From NCBI GenBank assembly GCA_028554645.1, contig JAQOOI010000019.1:930001-994000 (forward strand): 64,000 nucleotides of DNA. Reading direction: 5' to 3'. This stretch comes from Omphalotus guepiniiformis (lineage: Eukaryota; Basidiomycota; Agaricomycetes; Agaricales; Omphalotaceae). The translations under genes and the position numbers were made by a program. The notes beneath the pieces were generated by a model. It worked only from the letters and a program-made list of their open reading frames with translations, did not search any database and was not told the DNA's origin. Of this stretch, positions 35,847 to 48,758 are shown one piece after another. The first letter of the stretch is position 1. Each line of letters opens with the position of its first letter.

Positions 35847-36980
35847 CGTTGTACTAGGAGTGGGATAATAAATTCACAAATCCTCCTGGCCTCCTTTTAT
35901 ACCTCATGGCTTCACACTTCTCAGAAGTACTGAACATACGTCTCTCTGTGCCGAAGCAAAATCCGCAGTCTAGCGAGGGGTTCTCAATTGGAGCCGTAAA
36001 CCAGGAATTCAAACAACAGCTATTCTCTATTCTATTTAGTATGTAGATGGTAAAAGGTTGGGTGGGTTACTTGACTTCGTACTCCGCCCGCCCGTGTTCT
36101 GATGATGGAATGATTCTTTCAGGTTATACCTCAGAGGTTCCCGACAGTTGAATGTTTTCGTGGCGAGGTTTTACTTTATTGTCTGTCACTCACTACTGCG
36201 TATCAAAATACAACGAGCGTAAACGAGGGTACATACGATATCGTTGAAGGGTTCCGTTTCAGGTCAACAGTGAGAAGTTCTTGTTACGGAGCCGTCATGC
36301 TGTCTTGAACAGTTTTCGAAGCACGGTTTACGACTCTGTTGGAGATGATCATGGACCCCCTTGTAAGTGAGAGTGGACTACATACATATAAGCATTAGTG
36401 TGTAATTGACGAAAACCAAGGCTTCAAGTAATAGTCTAGTGGCACTCGATGAACGGCCTCCTAGGCCTACTCCTAGCAATAGCAACGAGCACCTTGGGTG
36501 TGAGATCGTTGGTTCGCATTTCAATCCCAGCACTCATTTATTCGTACGAGTAGGCGTAGATCTCATTTTTTGTCATAGGAACTGAACAGTAGTGCCAACA
36601 GATGCCAATGCTATGTATATCACGCATATATATGCCTCTCACTCAACGCGCTAAATTCCATGTATAGATCGGAAACAGGAAATGTTCTCAGTATCCATTC
36701 CTCGACTCCCGCGATCGATGCCTACGCCCTTGATATATAGCGTAATCCCACCAAATTAGTGTGTTAGCAGGAAACGCTAGAAAGCGCCACCCGAGGCCAC
36801 CCGTCGTTTTTGTTCGAAAACACACCACCAATATAATTCCCATTCTCATACGGGGCAGTCGAGCATATATAACAGGGCTATTTCTTTATTGGTATACATA
36901 GTATAGGACCATTTCGCCTACAAGATAATGATAGATTACAATCGAATTTTACTTGCTAAACTTGTCTTTAAGGTACCGCT
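35847..36980. other. Intergenic, no gene recognised
   Basis: About 1.1 kb holding the FAD monooxygenase promoter at its left end and the MET17 3' region at its right. I checked an A-box-like stretch near 36432 and rejected it as a tRNA. Confidence 0.5.
35895..35901 (-). promoter_or_regulatory. TATA box of FAD monooxygenase
   Basis: TATAAAA on the minus strand, about 50-56 bp upstream of the ATG at 35846. Confidence 0.5.
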
Positions 36981-39214
<2,234 letters not shown>

Positions 39215-39535
39215 CGCGGGTTGGTGAAAGTACAAAAGAAGAGAGTCTTAGGAAAAGAAAAAATAATCATGATCTGCGATAAATGATCGAATTATATGGG
39301 ATCTTGAGTGGAGATGGCGTGCTTACCGTACGGGGCCTTTGCAAAATGGCGTAATCAAATATCGTGACATTAACTCTAATTATGAGGCAATTACGAGCCC
39401 ACTTTGTCCGCCTGACCGCACAGAGAAAAGCAAAATGTATGCGCGTTAGCAGTAGTGTGCATAGATGGAACTGCGATAAATCTACAGTAAACTGCATCAG
39501 GTGCCCGACAGATTTGTAATTCTCTCTCTTCTTCA
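39215..39535. other. Short intergenic region
   Basis: Carries the MET17 promoter and the 3' end of the S9 peptidase gene; both genes are transcribed leftward. Nothing else recognised. Confidence 0.45.
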
Positions 39536-41772
39536 CTAGGATTGCTCAACTTCAAGTCCAAACACTCGTTCATAGAACGCCAACTCTCTTTTCAGTGCAT
39601 CTTTCTGCGTTTCCTCTCGTCTCCAACCATGTCCTTCACCTGGATAAAGTTTATATTCAACTATCCCTCCTCGTCGCTTCACACTCTCATAAATCGCCTC
39701 TGCTTGCTCCTTCGGAACAACGCGATCAATATCTCCTTGAAGAATCTTTCGAACACCATTTCAAGTCCTGAACCAGAACGAAAACGAGAGATCTACTCAC
39801 CAACAACGGTCTGACAATATTGTCAGCGTGATTGACCGGTGACCGATCCACATGCTTTTCCCTCTCTTGCTCAAGAGAACCTCCAATCAACTTGGCATCA
39901 TATTGCGCTTCAAACTTGTGTGTCATCTCAGCGAGACCGACTAAATCAGTAACACCATACAACGAGGTACCAGCGGCGAATGCTCTAACGTCGCTGCTAT
40001 GCGATAGCGCTAATAATACTGTAAGACCACCAGAGGAGCTTCCCCGAATGACTGTACGCGCTGGATCGATAAATGAATAAGGGGGTTGAGAGAGGATTCG
40101 CGTGGCTTTGATACAATCCTCTACATCGACTACACCCCATTCACCATCCAGCCTAGAAATGTATTCCCGACCGTAGCCAAAGCTACCGCCGTAGTTCACA
40201 TCTAGCCTAGATGGCAAGGAAGGTTAGCAGATGAAATTAATGAGCATACCCAAAAACGATAGCGCACCATGCCCATCCACGCGAGGTGAAATACTGGATA
40301 GTCCGGTTTAGACCTTGCATTGCCATTCCGGTGGGTCCTCCATGCACGTTGACAATGCATGGAGGTTTCTCGTCTTCTTTGCTGGATCCACCATAGTTGG
40401 GATTGTGAGGAGCGTAATATATTACGTGAAGAACGTTATTCGGAGGGGCTCTCAATGGAATACCCCGAGGGACGGAGACAAGTGATGGATCCAATTTGAT
40501 ACTCTTTTCGTCAGGAGGGTTTACTGCAGCGAATTCCGTTTCAGCACCAGAGACGATGGAGGTGTCAATGGAACCAATAACGAGCCCCTCCGCCTCGTCT
40601 ACCTTGGCGCCTAAGAAAGCAAACCGCCCTTGTGATTTAGCCAACGTGCGCATGCTCTCCACGTTCACATAAGGATTCTTCATCTCTTTCTTTTCTCCTG
40701 TTTCAATATTGACCAAATACAAAACTACCCTTCCATCTCTGAACGCCGCAAAGGTTGCAAATTCACCATTGACACCGATGACAGCGTACGGGAACATACT
40801 AAGTGACCACATAACTTTGGCAAAGTCCTCCGGAACAGGAGTAGACAATACGGGGCAAGTTGTCTTGGTATTAGTGACATATTTCCAAGGGTTAAAGAAC
40901 CCTGATTTGTCGGAAATCCAGAGTAAAGTTGTTTCATTAGCCCAAGAGAGGAATGCGTTGCTGCAGTCGTGATCTGCACCCGCGATAGTGGTAGTATTCG
41001 CTAAAGTAAAAGCATCCGCTTGCACCTCGACTTCGGCGAGTCGGATTTCTGTGGCATCCCAAGGCATGTTGGGATTGTTCCATTGTTGCCATGCAAAGCG
41101 AGTACCATCGGGTGAGAACCTTGGGAAGGCATAAAAATCTGCTCCTGAAACAAGTGGTTTTATCGTCTTTGTATTCGTGTCGATGATGCAGAGAGTATTG
41201 ATGACCGAAGAGGGAACATCGATTGTGTGATCTTCGAGGATTGATACCAGAAAGTTTGGGTTCTTTGGATGGATGTCAAAACAGGCATATCGATATGGTT
41301 TGCTTTCTATAGAAATCAGCAATTCAGATTAAAGAGCAACTTGAAGAGGAATCGATGAATTTTATCGCACCTGGAGTAACTGCCTCGGCTTCACTACCAG
41401 CCTTCACACCAACGCGATACAATCTTCCATCGCTGAGATTCGAGTAGTATGCAATTCCATCATGAACGATCGCTGCAGCACCTCCATATTCATGCACAGC
41501 AGTCCTCACATTCGCATCCTTTCCAACAATTTCACGACCACTATGAGATTCCACAAGAACACATCGACCACCTTCAGAAGGTCGACCTTCGATATGATAT
41601 ACTGTTGACGTTATGAAATCGACCACGACGTCCAGAAGAGCAGTTGACTAAAGAACATACTTTAGTAGAGGGCGTTTAGAATGGCTTTAGAGGATACGAT
41701 GTGACTGACAGTGGTTTCTGCTGATATTGGAGACGACCATGTTCCATACGGTGCCAACTTTTTGCTAGCCAT
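39536..41772 (-). CDS. Prolyl-oligopeptidase family (S9C-like) peptidase
   Basis: Acylaminoacyl-peptidase-like serine hydrolase of about 660-670 residues. The start MASKKLAPYGTWSSPISAET is followed by propeller-like segments such as VHEYGGAAAIVHDGIAYYSN, FPRFSPDGTRFAWQQW and LLWISDKSGFFNPW. The hydrolase domain has VNVHGGPTGMA, DVNYGGSFGYGREYISRLDG and the nucleophile elbow RGSSSGG. After an intron LLILQGDIDRVVPKEQ carries the Asp and LYPGEGHGWRREETQ the His, completing the triad. Stop at 39536-39538. No signal peptide is present, so a cytosolic peptide-clearing role is likely. Few introns; one large exon covers 40237-41300. No damage seen. Confidence 0.9.
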
Positions 41773-42221
41773 TAGGTAGATGTTCCAATCTGTTGGTTGC
41801 ACAAGAGAAGTCGCGATTGAACTCGGATTACAGGGAGTCTGAGTCTGAGTCTGATCTGAGTCGGGGGCGCGTCCCGGCTAGACTGTGATACTTGGATAAG
41901 AAGGGAATTCAAACTTAAAATGCGCCGTCAAAAGCCTTCTTCTGGTATAAATACTTACAAGGGTTTTGCATGGAATGCACATTGGAGGAATTTTCGGGCT
42001 AAAAAAATCTCACGCCAATCTGTCCAGCTAATGGTCAAGCACATAGTTTTCAAAACTTGCGCATGCAGAGTTCCAATGCCTGAGGACAAACCGATATATA
42101 TGGTTCAAGCAGACGGAGGGCAAAGTTGTTTGATTGTTCAGTAGGTATAGGTAAGTTGAATACAACATCATGCACAAGGGACCTTCGCAGTGAAAGATAC
42201 CCAACGGCGCTAATTCTCATC
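41773..42221. other. Intergenic region
   Basis: Contains the S9 peptidase promoter, a short hexamer repeat at 41835-41852 and the 3' flank of the damaged reductase gene. Confidence 0.45.
41835..41852. repeat. Hexanucleotide microsatellite
   Basis: gagtct is repeated three times, followed by a related ctgatctgagtc. It lies about 65 bp upstream of the S9 peptidase ATG. Confidence 0.7.
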
Positions 42222-43399
42222 TCAAATTCGATACACCAACTTCTCTCCAGAAATAGGCCTCATCCACGGTTCTTTACCCAAGCAATTTTCCTTCGAAGCA
42301 CGATCTACGACCTTGCCTGCACCAATCAACGTGAACGCATCCGGTACTATACGTTCCAGCCCGCCAGGCATGAGTCGTACAGATTCGGAGCTATCGGCAA
42401 GTGCTTTGGGTCCGATGAGAGCCACTTGAAGAAAGCCACTGTCAGAGCACGCCATGAAGGGTCTGCTGGCATTAATTTGTCTATATATCCAGGTGTATGA
42501 ATTCAGTTACATAGCAAACCACAGGGAACCTACTATGGTAAATGATATCTTTTCCCAAACCTTTCCAGGCGGCAGCATATAGCGGAGTCACATCATCCCT
42601 CACGCTCTCTTTGTACCACACAACCCTTATAACCGCGATGTTACCTCCACCTTCCTTGAAAGTCTGCGAAATCCTCGCGGTAGTTTCATCTTCCGAAATG
42701 CAATCAAGAGCATAATCAATCCCTCCAGAGGCTTCCTTAACATGTTGTGGCCATTCAGGATCATTATAATCGAAAACTTTCTCCGCACCCAAAGCAAGGA
42801 GCTTTTATGATGTCTTTGAGAAGCAGTGGCGAAGATTCGGTATGGATTTCCGGATGGAGTGCGTAGGTATCTCGCAAGTTCGAGTGTGTACAGCCCGACG
42901 GAAGTAGCAGCGGAGTAGATTAAGATGGACGGAGACTCGGACTGTTCTGGGGGGAAGACATACGGACTTGGGAAGGGGGCATTGATTTTAAGGCGGTAAA
43001 GTGCCTTTTACTCTATAGTAAGCAGACATCCATGCAGCTAAAAATCCGGAAGTACCTGGGCAGCAGTCAAAGAACATTGAAAACACCTTACCTCCTTGAA
43101 GTAATCCAGCAACTCGATCTCCAACCTGCCACTGAGTTACGCCTTGCCCAATTGCATCTACTACACCTGCGATATCACTCCCTACGACACTGCCTGGCTT
43201 ATCTACAGGATGCGCGACATAATACGGGTCTACCGGGTTCAATGCCACAGAATGTACCTTCACTCTTTTGCTATTCGTCAGTTGACTGGAGGCAAACCAG
43301 AAAAAGCAAACCATACCTGATTTCGTTAGGTCCTGGTTCTGGGATAGGTACGCGCGAGACGATCGCTGTGTTTCCTGGTGCAGTGACAAGTGCTTGCAT
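42222..43399 (-). pseudogene. Quinone-oxidoreductase-like MDR gene, two frameshifts
   Basis: Medium-chain dehydrogenase/reductase without zinc-site cysteines, similar to fungal enoyl or quinone reductases. The start at 43399 gives MQALVTAPGNTAIVSRVPIP; further on are KVHSVALNPVDPYYVAHP, GSDIAGVVDAIGQGVTQWQV and the cofactor motif region SILIYSAATSVGLYTLELAR. Reading then goes off frame: after FATASQRHHK the expected LLALGAEKVFDYND lies one base out, at a four-A run (42803-42806). A second shift occurs near 42381-42386, between LPIAPN and VRLMPGGLERIVPDAF. The last codons RPISGEKLVYRI are well conserved. Each break fits loss of one base from a short homopolymer (A or C), so it is either a young pseudogene or sequence error. 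An alternative at the second break is a 35-nt intron, unusually short for this genome. Confidence 0.7.
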
Positions 43400-43846
43400 G
43401 TTTTCTGACTTGAAATTAGGGCGCAACTTTGGCGAATTTGGTTCTTTAAATTTAAAACCATCGGGGTCGGCCCATCACATAATATCCTGCTTTAAAATAT
43501 TAGGATGCATATCAATGAAGTCAAGTGAATGTGGTGGTGCTGGCCGAACCAACCCCGAGCCAACCCGAGACGAAATTGGACACATAGCTGGTGGCCAAGC
43601 CCCTATCGAGGATTTGCGGACACATTTCAGATGGCGCTTATTTTGGCGCCCGTCCACCCATGTAATCCCTGTTACTCTATTCGCTACTTCAAATTCCTCA
43701 CTTCTTTCTTCTCCACCTTGACATATCAACTCAAGATAGTATGAGAGTAGCCCGATGAGACCTAGGTCATATGGCACCCCCGTATGTCGCGAGCAAGGAT
43801 AATTATAAAGTAGGGAAAGGCGAATGGACATTATCCTGAATTACAA
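43400..43846. other. Intergenic region
   Basis: Promoter of the reductase-like gene and 3' region of CBP3. No separate feature is supported. Confidence 0.45.
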
Positions 43847-45085
43847 TTACTTTTTACCACTTCTAACAGGCCCAAACTTCATCGAGTTGTCTGATACGAG
43901 ACCATTCAAAAGCTGCTCGTCACTAATATCTTCCAACCTCTTGAGTTCTCTCCGAACATACGTCACGATATCCAGCATCAGCTCAGGATACCTAACGTAC
44001 TTGTCAACTTGTTCAGGTGGATAATCATACACGCCAGACCCATCATCGCGCATCGCCTCCTCGTTAAAGTCGACCTTTTCAGGATTGACAACAGCACCTC
44101 CTACAAGGTTGACTGAACGTCTGAAGCGTGGTGAATTTGGTAAATCTGGGTCTGGGTACGCGATCCCTTGTGCCCCACGAGCTCCAAGAAGGTTTCTCCA
44201 TACAGCACCAGCAAGTTCCATATCGTTTGTGAACATTCCGATATCGAACGACATGCCCATACCCATCCACTGCTCCTTGAATATCCTCATCTGCCGTGTG
44301 ACAAGCCTCTCGGGCGCACGACTGCCTCGTTTGATTATCCCGTCTGCGGGAATGTTTGGGTTGACGTAGAAGGGAGAAATGAACGTGTAAGTGGGTTTCG
44401 GGGGTACGTATGGTTGGAGAATAGCGCGGATTCGGTCTTCAATGTCGAGGAAGAAGTGATCAAGGAGGAATTGTTGATATAGGTTTCCGTGAGGAGGTGG
44501 GAGGGCCCGAAGACGGACAGTAAGCATCCATACATGCAAGTTCGTTATAGTGAACCAGGATTGGAAAGTTGGAGGTAAATCACATTCTGCACGAAATGAA
44601 TACCATGAGTTACGATGAAACTTGGTGTCTCAAACAGCACAACAGTGTTAATACTGACCATCCTGCCAAAACTCTCTCCCCGCATCAGGCGTAACAGCAC
44701 ACAATTGCTCATACATCAAAAATGCCCTCCGTCCCGCCATCTGCTTCGGGCTGTTGTACCCCAGCAAAGTGGTCACCTTCCCAAACAACCATCTGGCCGT
44801 ACCCGAAGTTTCGACCGTTCGTGTCAACCAATTTTTGGGCCTCGAAGGAGCCTCTGCTTCTCCACTTTCACTAAACTGGATCACAGGCCTTGAATCTGAT
44901 GAAGACGAGGATGAAGACACGGCATTTGCTACTCGCGATGAGACATTGGATTTTGGAGACGCGTCGACCTTGTCCGACGGTTTTTTCGCTGTCGAAGTAG
45001 TTATGTAACGGGTTCCATTTGCTGGTGCAGTAAGAGTCTTTGGAACCTGCAAGAGGTGAGAACGAAGAAGTGAGCGAGAGAGCAT
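43847..45085 (-). CDS. CBP3: Ubiquinol-cytochrome c chaperone (CBP3/UQCC1)
   Basis: Mitochondrial assembly factor that binds newly made cytochrome b with Cbp6 and is needed for complex III. The start MLSRSLLRSHLLQV is Arg/Leu-rich, as in a matrix-targeting presequence, and a Ser-rich linker follows. The family domain begins SGTARWLFGKVTTLLGYNSP and continues, after an intron, WFTITNLHVWMLTVRLRALP, QFLLDHFFLDIEDRIRAIL, FKEQWMGMGMSFDIGMFTND, MELAGAVWRNLLGARGAQG. The C-terminal part has VDKYVRYPELMLDIVTYVRR. The length is about 380 residues. Two or so introns interrupt it near 44540-44650. A palindromic MluI-box pair and an E-box lie about 250-280 bp upstream. Confidence 0.9.
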
Positions 45086-45333
45086 CAAAACGCTCCGTAA
45101 AAAGTCTGGTAAAAAGTTACAGCCAGACTTTCAGATCTCGGCGCTAAGTATGACGCTAACTGTGTCTCCGGTCTCGGCCCGTGAAACTAGCGGCAGTTTA
45201 CACTAGCGCCTTGCACGCTCTTTCAACTCTTTCAAGTTAAAACTTGGTGTTCATACGGGCACCAGATTCAAGCACTATATAGATAGAAAGTAATATTTCA
45301 GTACTCGGCGGCAATGAAGGCCGGAATTCTCGT

Positions 45334-45339
45334 CACGTG
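45334..45339. promoter_or_regulatory. E-box CACGTG upstream of CBP3
   Basis: A palindromic CACGTG lies 249-254 bp before the CBP3 ATG and eight bases before the MluI-box palindrome, a possible bHLH (Cbf1-like) site. Confidence 0.35.
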
Positions 45340-45346
45340 TCCTTTC

Positions 45347-45362
45347 ACGCGTCGCGACGCGT
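45347..45362. promoter_or_regulatory. 16-bp palindrome with two MluI cell-cycle boxes
   Basis: acgcgtcgcgacgcgt is a perfect 16-bp palindrome with ACGCGT at each end. ACGCGT is the MCB element bound by the MBF (Mbp1/Swi6) G1/S factor in fungi. It lies 262-277 bp upstream of the CBP3 start. Confidence 0.5.
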
Positions 45363-45908
45363 CCAACAGCTGAATTTCACGGGAATCCCAGTGGTTTCAA
45401 TGCCGGTTTTTGCCAGTCGCATTCATCAAGGCACTATTCATCTTATGTCCCAAGAGATTTACTTGTTGTTATAGTCAAATTTATCTCTGAGAATTCGCGG
45501 GTAGGTGTGACCGTATGACGGCGCTTCGGAAGTGCGACTCAGAGAATGCCCTGCAATTCATAGTAACCTCTTTGGGTTTCGTGCAGGGGGCACTGCACAA
45601 GACAGATAAATGTCATCTTTCCAAAGTTATTTCACGAGTAGATAGCTTGATGTGCTCTGTATCAAGCAACCCTGATTTAGACACAGCTAAGAACCAAGAA
45701 CTTTGAAGATTGATCATAAGAACCATAGTATTATTGAAGTAGAACACAAGAAATCAATGACTGTTCAGTATACTGCCAGTTAAAAAGTAGAAATATCGGT
45801 ATATACAATCGTCCAAAACCTCATTCCACCCAGAGGTGGACAGCGCAAGCACAAGCTTTTAGGGTCTAGTTCTTTTGTCCACCATCTAATATAGTGACCG
45901 TCTAGCAT

Positions 45909-46957
45909 CTAAGCCAGGGTAATACCAACGAGAGCAGCAAAGAGTGCTACCACGGAGTTGACCTGCATCGCCAATGCCGAGTTACTTGGTGTTCCCGTGG
46001 TTGCCGTGCTAGAAACAGACGCAGTGGAAGACACGCCTCCGCTGGGAGCAGTGGCAGACGGTGTACCAAATAGCGTCGCGCCGCTCACGAGAACTGGGGG
46101 AGCGGAGGCCGATGCACCTTGGCCTATTAACGCACCGACTTCTTGCTGGTATGTGATGTTGTAAATATTAGTGGATAGAACAGAATGCAAACGGCAGAAA
46201 ACTCACGCCAGGTGTACCCGTGAAGGATTGAGCGTTAGACTGGAAAGCCGAGAACGTGTTTCCGGTAGTAGGTGCGTTGATAGCTCCTACCATGCCTGAA
46301 TCATGAAAACCAGAACTCAGTTACGCGTTAGTCGGCGCGGTGCAAAGTTAGTGGCTTACCTGCGGAACAGTGAGGGCTAGGAAGCAGCTGCTTGCAGTAA
46401 AACCAGATAGCTGAAGGTGGTAAGTCATATCAGTGTGAAAGCAACAACGCAGCGAGGTTTTGTACGAACGCGTCGTGTCGTTAGTAATCGTGAGGGTCCA
46501 TGTAGGTGCCGCGGAAAGTCCGTTGGTAGGGATGAGAACCCAGCCAGAGTCAAAACCACCAGCTAAAGGGTTGCAGGGGTCCGAAAAAGAACCTGAAACC
46601 AACAAGATTAAAACAAGTTTGGGTTATTGAGCGCCGCTATCGTACTTTGAGTGATGCTGCAAAAATACTGCGATTAGAATAGGTCATCGATGTTAAACGT
46701 GTATATACCTATGGTTCCCAGGGGTTCCAGAGAACTCAAAGGTGATCGTACTGCCAGCGCTGGCATTGAAGGTGGATGGGATGAACTGGAAAATTCCACC
46801 TGAAGAAGTCGCGTTACCGCCGACCTGAACCTGAACTGTCTGTGAAGAGGATAAACAATTAAGATGGTACCACACGCTGTTCATTTGCGATACTCACCTG
46901 ATTTTGCGCGTATACAGTTGCAGCTAGTGCGAGGGAAGTCAAAGCAAAGAAACGCAT
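45909..46957 (-). CDS. Secreted cupredoxin-domain surface protein
   Basis: Extracellular serine-rich protein of about 240 residues with a plastocyanin-like copper domain. The start MRFFALTSLALAATVYAQNQ is a signal peptide cleaved after VYAQ. After splicing, the copper ligands are visible: His in GNHSITQSSFSDPC, Cys in IWFYCKQ, His and Met in PSPHCSAGMVGAIN, so a type 1 copper site is likely intact. Before them lies GGIFQFIPSTFNASAGSTIT. The C-terminal 80 residues are Ser/Thr/Ala-rich and end in the hydrophobic segment VNSVVALFAALVGITLA, as in a GPI-anchor signal. About six introns. The family is common in mushrooms and linked to cell wall or oxidative defence, though its roles are unproven. 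Confidence 0.88.
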
Positions 46958-47028
46958 TCTGAATTCAAAGGTCTTGGCAGGACAGAACGAACAGGTGTGA
47001 GTAGATGAGGGGAATGAGACGAATGAGA

Positions 47029-47605
47029 CGAGCTCGAACTCTTTTGAGGCAAAAACGTCTCATGTCCGTGAGCCTTTTAAATGTGAACGTCTTGCAGGGT
47101 TCAAAAAGTGCAAATGAGCCATTTCATCATGTACGAAATGGAGATGACAAAAATGCCACACTTGGACCATTCGAGGATGGTTAAATGTATCAAAACGTCA
47201 ACGAGTGAACGGTGACCTGGGAAATTCATCCTCGGAATAGGGAAACGCTATGAATACCGGACTTGAAACAGGTGATGACAGATTCGTGCCGCAATGAAAT
47301 CGAGCTCCTTGAGGCGAATCTGTCTCATGCCCTTGCCTTCGTGCGTGAACTTCTTGCAGGGTCCACGAAGTGTGAATTCCATTTTATCATCTACTCGAGA
47401 TCACAGAATGTCCACGCTTCATCCACTCGAAGGTTGGTGAGTACGGCAACGAAACCTCAACCTGGGAAAGTCGTTCACGGAATAGGGAAACACCATGAAT
47501 AATCAGGATGAAAATAGGTATACGATAACCATAGAAGGTGATGGCGGATTCGTGTGAAACAGGAGAACGAGCCTGACTTGAGGATGTTTTCTCACAGAGC
47601 ATTGC
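47029..47605. repeat. Decayed tandem array, period ~270 bp
   Basis: Units begin cgagct... at 47029, 47301 and (partial) 47569, spacings of 272 and 268. Shared blocks include ttgaggc, tctcatg, cttgcagggt, ggaatagggaaac and tgaata. The copies are diverged by many substitutions and small gaps. The array lies upstream of the cupredoxin gene. Confidence 0.7.
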
Positions 47606-47980
47606 CGGAGACTGAGAATACATGAGTCTTTCTGTTTTCTTTCATTTCAGCTCCAACAACACCTTAGGTTGAGCACCACGATATTCGACGTTATCTCCAT
47701 AGCATTACAGAGGGTAGTTGTGGGGAAAACGTTGAAACGAAGACTTGGTACAGTAGTACTTCCGAGTTCAACAGCTTTGTCAGAAGAAAAGATTGTGCCT
47801 TCTATGTCCACGAGCTCTTGTCCGCAGTACATCAAGACGTCCCGAACACAGCTTTGGAAGGGAGGAAGACTAAGCAATGAATGGGGGAATGGATGAAGAG
47901 GCTGATGGACGACTAAGCATGCAGGAGCCATCAGCGGGTCAGGCCTGAGGACGTGAAGATAGCGTAATGTGAGGCTAATA

Positions 47981-48005
47981 GAAACAGACCCGGGGGGTCT
48001 GTTTC
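47981..48005. other. Perfect inverted repeat (hairpin)
   Basis: gaaacagaccc and its exact complement gggtctgtttc (11 bp each) flank a ggg loop. It lies between genes, far from both, so it is not an evident terminator. Confidence 0.7.
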
Positions 48006-48698
48006 TTATTGAAAGACAAGTTCCGAGAGCCAGCAGAGGTGACAGATGCCCAGCAGATGCCGGTACGTGGCACGAAGAGAGGGCGCAGTCCGATTTCAGA
48101 GCGGCGTAATTGAAAAGCTGTGGACTGCATACACGCGAAAATTCCTGTCGCCGAGTTGTAGACTTTCCAAGTCACCGGCTGGTGAAAAGTGCACTTCACG
48201 TATCTGTTTCTTTCCCGCTGTCAGCTTGATGCATCCTAGGCTGAGTCGCTGGAATCAGCTGGAGTGAGAGCATGACGCATAATTCGACACTCACGTAAAA
48301 TCTTGCATATAATAAATGTGAAAGGGCTGGCGGCCTGGAACTAAGTACCGGAGCCTCTACAATATCGCGTATTGAATGTTGAACATTTTCATCGTACGAC
48401 TCCCCCGGCAAGTGACTTGATTATATTGCATGGCACCTCCACGGCAGATGAATCGATGAAGCGTAGCAGCACAAACAGCTCATGATCAAGCTTCTGAATG
48501 CAAAACATTGGAGCGTATATGACGAGGAGGAAGACTTGAAGAGTCAGCTGGCTCTTGCCCAGCTCTTGCTTTATGTTTTGGCCGTAGTCGATGGCATAAG
48601 GGCCCGTGGGAATATAGGTCACGCCATCTGGTTGTGACGCCCTAGGCGGGCCGCGGCATATAGGCGGAAATCTCGTGTTTCCCCCTCGACCCACCGTT

Positions 48699-48704
48699 TA
48701 TATA
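48699..48704 (+). promoter_or_regulatory. TATA box of F-box gene
   Basis: TATATA lies 55-60 bp upstream of the ATG at 48759. Confidence 0.5.
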
Positions 48705-48758
48705 GTTATGAATCTACAGACCTCGTCTTGAACTCGTACTCTCATCATCTCCTCTCAA

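Larger units (their letters stand above)
45086..45908. other. Intergenic with CBP3 promoter
   Basis: About 820 bp holding the CBP3 promoter on the left and the 3' region of the cupredoxin gene on the right. Apart from the boxes listed separately no feature is seen. Confidence 0.5.
46958..48758. other. Intergenic, repeat-bearing
   Basis: About 1.8 kb without a convincing gene. It contains the decayed 270-bp array, a perfect short hairpin and, at the right end, the F-box gene promoter with a TATA element. Confidence 0.5.

Noticed and set aside
36425..36535. Possible tRNA (A-box-like tagtctagtggc with a ggttcgcat downstream)
   Set aside because: Acceptor, anticodon and T stems do not pair and the B-box is broken.
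48001..48694. Several 70-100-codon frames before the F-box gene
   Set aside because: Overlap each other on both strands, no domain or start context.
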